From positions 700,501-764,500 of the forward strand of contig OX638293.1 of NCBI GenBank assembly GCA_951812335.1: a DNA stretch of 64,000 nucleotides. The letters are read 5' to 3'. This document shows, one piece after another, positions 17,414 to 25,996 of this stretch. The DNA is from Rhodothermales bacterium. GTDB taxonomy: Bacteria; Bacteroidota; Rhodothermia; Rhodothermales; VXPQ01. Each line of letters starts with the position of its first letter. Within the stretch, counting starts at the first letter, position 1. The notes below the pieces were generated by a model, which saw only the letters and a program-made list of their open reading frames with translations, searched no databases and had not been told where the DNA came from. The position numbers were made by a program, and so were the translations under genes.

Positions 17414-18841
17414 TCAATGCGGATGATCCATTTGCGCATCCGATTCGTCGGACGCTGTGGATACCATTTCCGGGATGGCTCCCGGCTCTCCGCCGGCAGG
17501 CTGTGCGTCCGATTGCGTCCGCTCTTGCAACATTTTCCGGATAACCTCCTGCAAGCGGCTTTCGCTATCCAGCATGAATTGGGCTGACGTGACGACTTCT
17601 TCGTCGCCCAACAGGCCGGAGAGCACCCGTACCAGGCTATTCCCCGCACCGCCTTCTTCGCCAATCCGGATTTCGCGCGGCTCGAATCGACCTTCTCCGT
17701 GGGCCACGAAGACGATCGCACGCGTGCCGGAACGAATCACGGCCTCGGAGGGCACGACCAACGCATCGGGTATGACCTTGCCCTGGAGCCGGATATTGGC
17801 GTACATCCCCGGCTTGAGGTCCAGATCCGGATTGGAAAAGATCAGGCGCACATGCACATCGCGGGCTTTCTCGCGCAGATAGGGGTAGATGTAGGAAACC
17901 TGTCCTGTATAGGTCTTTCCCGGTAAGTAGGATAGTTCCATCTCGACCGGTTGTCCCTCACTGATCCACGGCGCCTCGTTGTCGTAGAAGCTGGCATGCA
18001 CCCACACCGTCCGCAGATCGGCGATTTCGAAGAGGTCCATTCCAGCCTCGATATAGGCGCCTTCCATGGCGTCTCTTTTCACGACGATGCCGGTGGCAGG
18101 GGCTTCGAGCAGGGTGGTCTTCTTCACCTCGCCGGTTTGCTCCAGACGCTCGATCTCCGAGGGGGGGATGTCCCAGTATTCAAGGCGGGTGCGAGCCGAG
18201 GCCAGTAATTTTTGGGCGTCTTCCCGGACCGAAGGAACGCTGCTTTCGACCAGCATCCGGTAGTTTTTGAGCGCCAGCAGATATTCCTGCTGGGTGGCGA
18301 CCAGTTCCGGGGAGTAGATTTCCATCAACGGGTCTCCCTGCCGGACCTGATCGCCGATGAAGTTGACGTAAAGCTTTTCGATCCAGCCGGAGATCTTGGC
18401 GTTGACCAGATAGAGACGCTCCTCGTCGTACCGGACCTCGCCGACGGTGCGGATCATGCGGGAAAAGTCCATCTGCCGGGCGTGATCGGTGCGTACACCC
18501 ATGTTCTGTACGGTCGCCGGGTCGATGGACACCGTACTGCCCGATTCCATTCCGGCTTCGTCCTCGTAGACGGGGATCAGATCCATGCCCATCTTCGACT
18601 TGCCGGGCCGGTCGTACATCTCCGTCGGGTCCATAGGCGCTTGCCAGTAGAGGATCTTGCGCTCGCCTTCGGCGATGGACATCTCGTGCCGAGCGACGGT
18701 TGTCGTTCCGTCCGTGGTGATGCGCCCGAGAAAAAAACCCCCGGCAGCAAGCGCCGCAAGTAGCAGCGGGATCCCGAGCCATTTGATGAATCGTTGTATG
18801 TTCATAGTATTCAGGGTTTGGCTGGATGCCGGATTAGGCAT
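17414..18841 (-). CDS. Efflux RND periplasmic adaptor subunit with heavy-metal-binding domain
   Basis: 475-residue membrane-fusion protein linking the RND pump to the outer-membrane channel. An N-terminal membrane anchor (WLGIPLLLAALAAGGFFLG) is followed by a heavy-metal-binding segment, YWQAPMDPTEMY...KSKMGMDLIPVYED, characteristic of CusB-type adaptors, then the barrel-sandwich, helical hairpin and beta-barrel domains (KISGWIEKLYVNFIGDQVRQGDPL; GIVVKRDAMEGAYIEAG). The C-terminus is Met/Asp/His-rich (SDAQMDHPH). The start abuts the stop of the TolC-like gene with no gap; an internal start MNIQRF 12 codons later would also give an intact anchor. Co-transcribed with the pump. Confidence 0.93.
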   Translation of the reverse strand: MPNPASSQTLNTMNIQRFIKWLGIPLLLAALAAGGFFLGRITTDGTTTVARHEMSIAEGERKILYWQAPMDPTEMYDRPGKSKMGMDLIPVYEDEAGMESGSTVSIDPATVQNMGVRTDHARQMDFSRMIRTVGEVRYDEERLYLVNAKISGWIEKLYVNFIGDQVRQGDPLMEIYSPELVATQQEYLLALKNYRMLVESSVPSVREDAQKLLASARTRLEYWDIPPSEIERLEQTGEVKKTTLLEAPATGIVVKRDAMEGAYIEAGMDLFEIADLRTVWVHASFYDNEAPWISEGQPVEMELSYLPGKTYTGQVSYIYPYLREKARDVHVRLIFSNPDLDLKPGMYANIRLQGKVIPDALVVPSEAVIRSGTRAIVFVAHGEGRFEPREIRIGEEGGAGNSLVRVLSGLLGDEEVVTSAQFMLDSESRLQEVIRKMLQERTQSDAQPAGGEPGAIPEMVSTASDESDAQMDHPH

Positions 18842-20155
18842 CTAAAGCGTGTCAAGGTCTGCAAGCGAGCGGATGCCCAGCGCTCGTTCGAGAGCCGCGG
18901 CCGTCTTCAGGTAGCGCGCGAACGTGTCTTCGTAGCCGGTTCCCAACGAGAAGAGCATGCGCTCGGCGTCGAGGAGGTCAAGGAAATCGGTGCGACCGGT
19001 GGTGTAGGCGCCGAGCGTAGCCTGAAGTGTGGTCTCAGCTTGGGGAATAAGGGCTTCCCGATAGAGGGCGAGTTGTTGCGCTTCCCCGCGCAGCCGGCTT
19101 ACCAGATCGGCGATCTGCGTCCGGAACGAGGTCTCAAGCGCTTCCTGTCGCGCCTCGACCTGGATGCGGCGTACGCGGGTTTCCTCCAACCGGGCCCGTA
19201 GGCTCCCGCGCTGGAGCGGTACTTTGATGGTGGCCCCGATCGCGACGGCGTCGCGCCCCGTGGCCGTCGGCGGCGTGTCGGCGCTGCCTATATCGAACCA
19301 GGTGATGTTCAGGCCGAAGTCGGGCATGAACTGCTTGCGGGCCAGTGCGATCCGGGCATCGGCGCGTCGCGCTGCAGCGTCGAGCGCATCGGCTTCGGGC
19401 CGCTCCCTCAGGGCGATCTCCAACAATGCGGCTTTATCAAGGCGGGGGATGGGCGGCGCCTCGATCCGGATGCCGGCCATAAAGGCGTCGGATGTGGGCC
19501 GGTTGAGCAGGCGCGCCAGGGTTTCGGCCGCTGTACGGCGACGCTCTGCAAGTTCAAGCTGCACGCGCGCGAGTGTGTTTTTCTCCAGTTGCGCTTTCAG
19601 GATGGCTTGTTGCATGCCGGTACCCACTTCGTATTGCGCGGCGGCGGCTTCTTCAAAGTTCTCCAATCTGTCCCGGAAAGCGAGGATGAGCTGCTCCTGT
19701 TGCTGGATCCGATAGAGTTCGTAGTACGCCTGCTTGGCTTCGAAAAGCAGGTCCTCTTCGAAGGTATCCGCTTCAAAGCCTGCGACTTCGGCGCTCAGGT
19801 CGGCGATGGCGCCCTGGAGACCGAGTTTGCCGGGGTACGGCGCCATCTGCTCGATGCGCCATTGGCTGCGCTGTGCGCCGCGCGCCGTCAGGAGCGGGTA
19901 CGGTTGGTAACCGATCGTCACGGAAGGATCCGGCAAGACGGACACCTGGCGGCTTCGGGTGGCCTGTGCTTCTGCTTCCAGTCGGGACACTCGCAGGGAC
20001 GGGTTGTTGACCCGTACCTCCGTTAAGAGATCGTCGAGGCTTAGGAGCGTGTCGGCCGGTACAAGCGGTCGATGCTTTGCATGCGCAATCGCCGGGAGCA
20101 GAAGCAGGGCGACGAGTATGGCGCGGACTGCGCCAATGGATTGAATCAGCTTCAT
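18842..20155 (-). CDS. TolC-family outer-membrane efflux channel
   Basis: 437-residue outer-membrane factor of the metal efflux system. A signal peptide (AILVALLLLPAIAHA) is followed by two OEP repeats of long alpha-helical hairpins with typical Ala/Glu/Arg-rich heptads (for example SLRVSRLEAEAQATRSRQVSVLPDPSVTIGYQPYP and the duplicate near residue 260, DAAARRADARIALARKQFMPDFGLNITW). Upstream of the adaptor with no gap, completing channel-adaptor-pump order. Usual length for CusC/CzcC. Confidence 0.92.
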   Translation of the reverse strand: MKLIQSIGAVRAILVALLLLPAIAHAKHRPLVPADTLLSLDDLLTEVRVNNPSLRVSRLEAEAQATRSRQVSVLPDPSVTIGYQPYPLLTARGAQRSQWRIEQMAPYPGKLGLQGAIADLSAEVAGFEADTFEEDLLFEAKQAYYELYRIQQQEQLILAFRDRLENFEEAAAAQYEVGTGMQQAILKAQLEKNTLARVQLELAERRRTAAETLARLLNRPTSDAFMAGIRIEAPPIPRLDKAALLEIALRERPEADALDAAARRADARIALARKQFMPDFGLNITWFDIGSADTPPTATGRDAVAIGATIKVPLQRGSLRARLEETRVRRIQVEARQEALETSFRTQIADLVSRLRGEAQQLALYREALIPQAETTLQATLGAYTTGRTDFLDLLDAERMLFSLGTGYEDTFARYLKTAAALERALGIRSLADLDTL

Positions 20156-20245
20156 GGATTTCCTGACCTGTTAAGACTTCCTGTTGCAAACACGAGAGGT
20201 ACGGTCGATCCGGACCTCAAGGAGTAGTGGGAAGCAACAAGCCTG

Positions 20246-20719
20246 TCAGATCAGGAACGTAGCGAGAAGGGCCTGCCTATCGATGAGAGGAAAGCCGGTA
20301 AAGAATGGCGAAGCGGAGATGCGCGGGGGTGCGGATACCTTGTCCGGTACTTCGTATCGGGTATGGGGAAGGAGAGCAAGGGAAAGATTGCTCGCATCCC
20401 GCCATGAGGTCCTGGAAAGAAGCGCTACGGCCTCGCCGGTCGAAGCCGATTCGAATGCGCAGCATGGCCGGGTATCCAACGAAGAGGGGACAACTCCTTC
20501 ATGCGTTGCTTCCCCTTCGTGTTCGTGCGGGCAGGGAGGCGCCGGCGCCTCGGCAGACGCATGGGAATGCGTGTTTTCGGAATGGCAGTCGTGGGCTCCG
20601 TGCCGGTCGTTTTGCCCCATGGCGCAGGTCGTTTGCACCAAAGGCGTCGCCACGCCGAACAGCAAACTCAGGCCGAGCAGCGTGGAAAGAAGCCTGTATG
20701 TCCTCAGTGCAGAGAGCAT
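20246..20719 (-). CDS. Secreted His/Cys-rich protein heading the metal-efflux operon
   Basis: 157 residues from the ATG at 20719. The start is followed by a signal-like hydrophobic stretch (LLSTLLGLSLLFGVATPLVQTTCA); then comes a His/Cys-rich segment, about residues 35-75, with HGAHDCH, THSHAS, CPHEHEGEATHE and later RPCCAF, a composition typical of metal-binding or metal-sensing periplasmic proteins. The remainder is low in recognisable motifs. It precedes the TolC-like gene by 90 bases in the same direction. The frame is open 62 codons further upstream, but that part runs through the terminator hairpin of the DUF1016 gene and is unlikely to be translated. Function inferred from composition and context only. 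Confidence 0.65.
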   Translation of the reverse strand: MLSALRTYRLLSTLLGLSLLFGVATPLVQTTCAMGQNDRHGAHDCHSENTHSHASAEAPAPPCPHEHEGEATHEGVVPSSLDTRPCCAFESASTGEAVALLSRTSWRDASNLSLALLPHTRYEVPDKVSAPPRISASPFFTGFPLIDRQALLATFLI

Positions 20720-20816
20720 GAAACGGAACGAGCAGCGACGTGCATTATCCGGATTGCTTGTTGTTCGTAAAACGACAAAGCCGGAAATGGTTTCGTGAAA
20801 CGGAAGGGTCTGTGCA

Positions 20817-20855
20817 TAAAAAAATCGGCCCAAACGACGATGTTTAGGCCGATTT
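20817..20855 (-). terminator. Rho-independent terminator of the DUF1016 gene
   Basis: On the minus strand a 13-bp stem (AATCGGCC-T-AAAC pairing with GTTT-G-GGCCGATT, one mismatch) with a 6-base loop is followed directly by seven T. It lies about 80 bases after the DUF1016 stop and separates that gene from the metal-efflux operon. Confidence 0.85.
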
Positions 20856-20937
20856 CCGAGGGTAGGGGCTCCTTGTCGATATGCGAACCTGTTTCGTGTA
20901 CACAATCACGGCGAGGATCCGCCCATAATGGTCTTGT

Positions 20938-22080
20938 TCATGACTTATCCCCTTCGTTCTCGGAGCGCCATTCCAGAAGCAATCTGTACAGCTCTTCCTT
21001 GGTCGGAAGTTCCAGCTTGTAACGATTGGCGACAATATGTTCGTTGTCCTTGTCGAGCACGTATTCGACGACGGCGTCGTCCTTGTCGGTGCAGAGGATC
21101 AAGCCAATCGTAGGGTTGTCCTCCCGGGTGCGTACTTTACGATCAAAATAGTGAACGTACATCCGCATCTGGCCGATGTCGCCATGAGTGAGCTTTTCTG
21201 TTTTCAAGTCAATGATTACATAGCACTTCAGGCGCACGTGATAGAAGACCAGGTCCGCATAGAAGCGATCTCCATCCAGCGTCAGCCGTTTCTGTCGGGC
21301 CACGAAGGCAAGTCCAGCCCCTGATTCCAGCAGAAACTCCTGCATGCGGGTTGCAAGAGCCGCCTCCGGATCGCTTTCGAGCAATCGATGCGACTCGGGA
21401 AGCCCCAGGAACTCCAGGGCATAAGGATCTTTGATGGTGTCTATGGGGTGTTCGATCGCCTGTCCTTCATTGGCGAGTTGCAACACACCGTTCTTGTCGC
21501 GGCTTTTGAGCAGACGTTCAAAGAGCAGGGTGTTGATCTGTCGTTCAAGTCGCCGCTTGTCCCAGTGTTTCCGAGCGGCCTCCTGTTCATAGAACTGCCG
21601 CGCCTCCTCGTTCTCGACGCGCATCAGCGCGCGATAGTGCGACCAGGACAGATCGGGATGAAACCCGGTTGCGGATTCAACGCCCGTTGGGTGCTGTTTA
21701 TGCATGGATTCGCCACCCATTGGGCAACCTTCCTCAGATTCACCACCCGCCGGGTAGCGAATCTCCGGAATGCGTTGTTGATAAACCAGGTAGAACTGCC
21801 GAAAATTGCGCACGTTCGGAACAGAAAACCCTCTGCCATATCGCTCTGTGAGCCGGCGAGACAGATCGGCAATGACCTGTTTTCCGTATTCGGCTTTGTC
21901 CGCTCCCCCTTGCAGTTCCTGCACAATTTCCCGCCCAATCAGCCAATACGCGACAACCATTGCGTTTTTGACCGTCCGCGCTACGTGGCGTCGGGCGTCT
22001 TCGAGAATAACTACGACCCGGTGCGCAGTCGTATCCGAACCGACGACTGCCGACATATGGGATTTGCTTTTCTCAGGCAT
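20938..22080 (-). CDS. DUF1016 (YhcG-like) PD-(D/E)XK nuclease family protein
   Basis: 380-residue cytosolic protein. The N-terminal DUF1016 helical domain is recognisable by MVVAYWLIGREIVQELQGG, YGKQVIADLSRRLTERYGRGFSVPNVRNFRQFY and SWSHYRALMRVEN; the C-terminal domain has the PD-(D/E)XK nuclease signature FYADLVFYHVRLKCYVIIDLKTEKLTHGDIGQM. Members often accompany restriction-modification or defence genes. Between the two N-terminal halves, about residues 108-145, is an unusual insertion of degenerate repeats (GGESEEG, GGESMHK, GVESATG). The start codon overlaps the end of the type III restriction remnant by 8 bases, so it was probably coupled to it. A terminator follows. Confidence 0.85.
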   Translation of the reverse strand: MPEKSKSHMSAVVGSDTTAHRVVVILEDARRHVARTVKNAMVVAYWLIGREIVQELQGGADKAEYGKQVIADLSRRLTERYGRGFSVPNVRNFRQFYLVYQQRIPEIRYPAGGESEEGCPMGGESMHKQHPTGVESATGFHPDLSWSHYRALMRVENEEARQFYEQEAARKHWDKRRLERQINTLLFERLLKSRDKNGVLQLANEGQAIEHPIDTIKDPYALEFLGLPESHRLLESDPEAALATRMQEFLLESGAGLAFVARQKRLTLDGDRFYADLVFYHVRLKCYVIIDLKTEKLTHGDIGQMRMYVHYFDRKVRTREDNPTIGLILCTDKDDAVVEYVLDKDNEHIVANRYKLELPTKEELYRLLLEWRSENEGDKS

Positions 22081-22515
22081 GCATCACTCCTTTGGCGCGA
22101 TCCTTGAAGACAGGATATTCCTTGACGGGCGCGTTGTAGTTGACATGGGCATCTACCCCCGGCGCATCGAAGTGCTTCATCGCGCACTTGATCTTGTAGA
22201 CCTCGCTCTCACGAAGCGCCTTCTTGTCCATAAGCTCGTTCGTGCCCTTTTTTTCAACAACGAAGTAGAACTCGCCCTCTTTGCCGTCCCGCAGGCGCTT
22301 CCGTCGAAGAACAACGCCGAAATCAGGATTGCATGGGCCTATGGGCGTTGGAATCTGGCAGAAGGCCGGAAGCCTGAGAAATTCCGCTCAATATTGCTTC
22401 GCACACCTTCGCGGCAAGCCATATCGAACGTGTTGCGCGCCTGCGTCTCAAAAAGGCGTGCGACGGCATCGATAGCTTCGCACTGATATGAGAGTTCCTC
22501 AAGTTTCAGTTCCAT
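22073..22515 (-). pseudogene. Internally deleted type III restriction (Res)/DEAD-box helicase gene
   Basis: The start region encodes MELKLEELSYQCEAIDAVARLFE, like the N-terminus of type III restriction/helicase subunits, for about 50 codons and then stops in frame near 22350. Beyond this, another frame encodes the family's C-terminus: NPDFGVVLRRKR, GEFYFVVEKKGTNE, SEVYKIKCAMKHFDA and YNAPVKEYP, ending 8 bases inside the DUF1016 start. Full genes are about 900-1000 codons, so most of the gene, including helicase motifs and nuclease, is deleted. Upstream, a 21-codon frame (22522-22587, minus) followed by a perfect 21-base palindrome may be the leftover of a methyltransferase gene. Assignment rests on pattern recognition. 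Confidence 0.65.
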
Positions 22516-22592
22516 AGCCGCTCACTTGTCCCGTTTTTCAACTTCGCCCGCCTCTCTTGCTCGGACCCGGTCATTCACTTCGGACATTTGGA

Positions 22593-22613
22593 ATTTCCGG
22601 CGTCGCCGGAAAT
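22593..22613. repeat. Perfect palindrome near the restriction-gene remnant
   Basis: ATTTCCGGCG-T-CGCCGGAAAT, a 10-bp perfect stem with one-base loop. It may be a terminator-like hairpin or a recombination scar; there is no T tract. Confidence 0.5.
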
Positions 22614-22719
22614 CGCGGTCAAGGTGGGCTGACAGGCCGTTTCCCGAAGCCGTGGTCAATCATCGCGTACGCCGCCCTCCGCTGATGCGCAGGGCGGCGA
22701 AATCACCGGCAATATGGAA

Positions 22720-22796
<77 letters not shown>

Positions 22797-22870
22797 AAAA
22801 GCCAGCTCCGCTTCCACGAAGCCGAAAGCGGATAAAAAACTGCTTGTAACGCACGCCCCCCTGCCGGGTT

Positions 22871-24874
22871 TCACCGCCCCCACTTCTCGTACATGTCTGC
22901 GATCAACGCAGCATAGTGCGCCTCGATCCGGGATCGGCGCGGCTTCAGCGTGGGCGTGAGGAGTCCGTTTTCTACGGAGAACGGCTCGTCCAGTAGCCGG
23001 AACGCTCGAATTTTTTCGTGGGCGGCAGCGGTGCGGGAGTATTCCCGGAACGCCCGGTCGAACAGACCGAACACCTTTTCGTGAGCGATCAGCGGCGTGC
23101 TCTCTCCGGCCGCCAGTCCCTGATCCGCGGCGTACGTTTCGAGAAAATCCCGGTTCGGCATCACAAGCGCAGCCAGAAATTCCCGTCCCTCTCCCAGCAC
23201 TACGATCTGGTCGATAAACGGCGCCGTCTTGAAGACATCTTCGATAGGCCCCGGATAGATATTCTTCCCGCCCGCCGAAACGATCATATGCTTGATCCGG
23301 TCGGTGATCACGAGGTAGCCCTTCTCGAACCGGCCCACGTCGCCGGTGTGGCACCAACCGTCGGCGTCGATGACTTGCCGGGTCGCTTCGGGGTTGTTCC
23401 AGTAGCCTTTCATCACGTTTGGCCCCCGGGCTACAATTTCTCCTGCGCCGGTTGTCAGGTCGGAAGGGTACTCGTCTCCGGTCAACTGCCCGACGATATG
23501 ACCGTTGTCGAGATCCTGGATGCCGACGGTCGTTCCGGGAATGATGCGCCCGACGGTTCCGTACCGGGGGCGCTCCACCGGATTGAACGAAAGGGCAGGG
23601 GCGGTCTCGGTCAGGCCATATCCCTCGATAATCGGAATGCCGGCGGCCTGAAAGAACATCCCGATCTCCCCTGGAAGCGCAGCTCCCCCCGAAAAGGCGA
23701 GCCGTAGTTTTCCTCCGAGTTTTCGATGCAATTTCGAGAAGACCAGCCGATGAGCCAGCGTGTATTGTATACCGAGAAGCGGCCCCACTGCTTTTTTCCT
23801 CATCTGCCGTTCGGCGGCCTTGGCGCCTGTGGCCACCGCCCAGGAGAACACCTTTTTCTGCATCGCGGATCCCTCTTCCACCGATTTAAGGATGGCATGG
23901 TACAGGCGCTCGAAGACACGCGGCACAGAGAGCAGAATGGTTGGGGACACCTCCGGCAAATTCCTGTTCAGCGCATCGATGCTTTCCGCGTAAGACACGG
24001 TGGCGCCGCAGGCCATGGTCGCCAGATATCCCCCGGTACGCTCCAGCGCATGAGAAAGCGGCAGAAAAGAAAGGTGGCGGTCGTTCGCCGTGATCGGCAA
24101 CAGGCCGAGCACGGCTTTCGCATTCGAGCAGAAGTTGCGATGCGTGAGCATGACCCCCTTGGGCCGCCCCGTCGTGCCGCTCGTGTATATAAGAGCGGAC
24201 AGGTCGCCCGGAGTCACGTCCGCGAACAGCGTCGCTCCGGGTTGTTCAGCCAGTGCACTTCTGTACGTCCGCCCGGCTTGCAACGCGTTGTCCCACGACA
24301 ACATACGTTCCGTTTCTCCCTCGGCGCCGCTTTTTTTACTATTCGCGCTCATGGAAACAATCCGGCGAAGATCGGGGCATTCGTCAAAAATTTTCTCGGC
24401 CTTGCGCTGCTGAATAGAGGTAGATACCACAAAAACGGACGCGCCGGAATCCTGAAGAATCCAGGCTGCCTGATCGGCGGGAAGGGATGTGTAGAGAGAC
24501 ACATTCACCGCACCGAGCAACTGCGTGGCCAGATCCGTAACGGCCCATTCCGGGCGGTTTTCCGACAGGATGGCTACGCGCGCTCCTTTTTCGATACCTT
24601 CTTGCCGGAGGAACCCCGCCATGTCGTGGACACGTTCTTCCAGTTCCTCCCACGATATGTCCACCCACGTGCGGGCTATGCGGTCTTTGTACCGCAATGC
24701 CGCGCGGTTTCCTCCCCGGTACGAGGACACGACCCCATGGAAGAGTTCCGGAACCGTTTCAAAATCAAGGAGAGCGGGCATGGTATAAGAGGCTTTGAAA
24801 CCCCGCGTTATCGAAGCCGGCCCGGCAACCGGAATCATCTGCATTACCCCAAAAACACCCCGTTTGCGGCACAT
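22871..24874 (-). CDS. Long-chain fatty-acid--CoA ligase (AMP-forming)
   Basis: Cytosolic or membrane-associated adenylate-forming enzyme that activates long-chain fatty acids to acyl-CoA. It has the P-loop-like [18 protein letters not shown], the A5 motif [15 protein letters not shown] and [23 protein letters not shown] near the C-terminus, all in canonical order, and the ACSL/FadD15-type length. The first ATG overlaps the pyrD stop (TAATG), consistent with coupling; a more family-like start is [14 protein letters not shown] at 24781 (636 aa). No acyl-CoA dehydrogenase or other beta-oxidation gene is nearby. Confidence 0.93.
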   Translation of the reverse strand: MCRKRGVFGVMQMIPVAGPASITRGFKASYTMPALLDFETVPELFHGVVSSYRGGNRAALRYKDRIARTWVDISWEELEERVHDMAGFLRQEGIEKGARVAILSENRPEWAVTDLATQLLGAVNVSLYTSLPADQAAWILQDSGASVFVVSTSIQQRKAEKIFDECPDLRRIVSMSANSKKSGAEGETERMLSWDNALQAGRTYRSALAEQPGATLFADVTPGDLSALIYTSGTTGRPKGVMLTHRNFCSNAKAVLGLLPITANDRHLSFLPLSHALERTGGYLATMACGATVSYAESIDALNRNLPEVSPTILLSVPRVFERLYHAILKSVEEGSAMQKKVFSWAVATGAKAAERQMRKKAVGPLLGIQYTLAHRLVFSKLHRKLGGKLRLAFSGGAALPGEIGMFFQAAGIPIIEGYGLTETAPALSFNPVERPRYGTVGRIIPGTTVGIQDLDNGHIVGQLTGDEYPSDLTTGAGEIVARGPNVMKGYWNNPEATRQVIDADGWCHTGDVGRFEKGYLVITDRIKHMIVSAGGKNIYPGPIEDVFKTAPFIDQIVVLGEGREFLAALVMPNRDFLETYAADQGLAAGESTPLIAHEKVFGLFDRAFREYSRTAAAHEKIRAFRLLDEPFSVENGLLTPTLKPRRSRIEAHYAALIADMYEKWGR

Positions 24875-25980
24875 TACACGGCGTCGATACCCACCACATC
24901 CGCGATCGAATCGAACCCGTCTCTTTCGAGCAGTTGGACCAACCCTTTCTTGATGTCGCGCACTACCCCCGGGCCGCGGTAAATGAGCGCGGTGTAAATC
25001 TGCACGAGCGAGGCCCCGGCGCGTAGTTTCCGATAGGCATCCTTTGCGGAAAATACGCCTCCCACGCCGATAATGGGCAAAGCCCCTTCCGTGAGGCGGT
25101 ACAGGTGCCGTACAAGGTGCGTGGCGCGGGCTTCGAGTGGCCGCCCACTGAGTCCACCCCTGCCGATGGCGCGCAACCGGGCCGGGTGTGCGGTGAGCCC
25201 CTCGCGGTCGGGCGCCGTGTTGGTGGCCACGAATCCTGCGATTCCGTATTCCAGGGCAAGGCGCACGGTTTCCCGAACGTTGCTGTCGAACACGATCCGG
25301 TCGGAAACCGGCGGCGGCATTTTCAGCAGTACGGGTACGTTAGGCGCCGATTTTTTTCGTTGTTTCATGATGATCTTCAGCAGGATTTCAAGGAATTCAG
25401 GGTCCTCGAACGTTTTGCCGTCGCGCGTATTCGGACAGGAAATATTCAGCGCGATGTAGGCCGCCTGATCCGCAATGGTCTTGAAGCTTATGCGGAAATC
25501 TTCCACGGCGGAGTTGCCCGTAACCTTGCGGTCGGGTGTGCTGGCAATATTGATACCTATGGGAATCCGACTTCGGGGGGCGGTTCGTCGAAGCCGCCGG
25601 GCAATGTTGCACACCCCCTTGTTGTTGAGGCCCATCCGGTTGATGAGCGCCTCGTCTTCGATCAGGCGAAAGGCGCGTGGTCGGGGGTTGCCCCGGGAGG
25701 GATGAGCTGTGACCGAGCCGACTTCCGCAAAGCCGAATCCCAGCGTGGGCCAGAATGGCGCCAGAGAGGCGTTCTTGTCGAAACCGGCGGCAAGACCGAT
25801 CGGGGAAGCAAAGGTATTGCCCCACAGGGCCTGTTCGAGGCGTATATCCTCGAACGCGAACATCTTTTCCAGTGCCCCCCCTGCCCGCACGAATTGTACG
25901 CTTCGGGCGGTGCAAGCGGCTGCGTAATGGGCCTGTTCAGGGTCTATTCTGAACAGCGCGGATCGAAGAATGTCGTACAT
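24874..25980 (-). CDS. pyrD: Dihydroorotate dehydrogenase (quinone), class 2
   Basis: 368-residue membrane-associated flavoenzyme that oxidises dihydroorotate to orotate with quinone, step four of pyrimidine synthesis. It starts MYDILRSALFRIDPEQAHYAA, the membrane-binding helix pair of class 2 enzymes, then NTFASPIGLAAGFDKNA, EVGSVTAHPSRGNPRPR, RLIEDEALINRMGLNNKG, ALNISCPNTRDGK (catalytic Ser region) and GGLSGRPL plus GVGGVFSAKDAYRKLRAGASLVQIYTALIYRGP. The open frame extends 109 codons upstream into the preceding gene; that part is not PyrD. It begins 16 bases after the large outer-membrane protein gene. Confidence 0.96.
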   Translation of the reverse strand: MYDILRSALFRIDPEQAHYAAACTARSVQFVRAGGALEKMFAFEDIRLEQALWGNTFASPIGLAAGFDKNASLAPFWPTLGFGFAEVGSVTAHPSRGNPRPRAFRLIEDEALINRMGLNNKGVCNIARRLRRTAPRSRIPIGINIASTPDRKVTGNSAVEDFRISFKTIADQAAYIALNISCPNTRDGKTFEDPEFLEILLKIIMKQRKKSAPNVPVLLKMPPPVSDRIVFDSNVRETVRLALEYGIAGFVATNTAPDREGLTAHPARLRAIGRGGLSGRPLEARATHLVRHLYRLTEGALPIIGVGGVFSAKDAYRKLRAGASLVQIYTALIYRGPGVVRDIKKGLVQLLERDGFDSIADVVGIDAV

Positions 25981-25996
25981 CTGGGGCGAGAAATCC

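Noticed and set aside
20246-20905. 219-codon start for the His/Cys-rich protein
   Set aside because: The upstream part runs through the terminator hairpin of the preceding gene; the ATG at 20719 gives a proper signal peptide.
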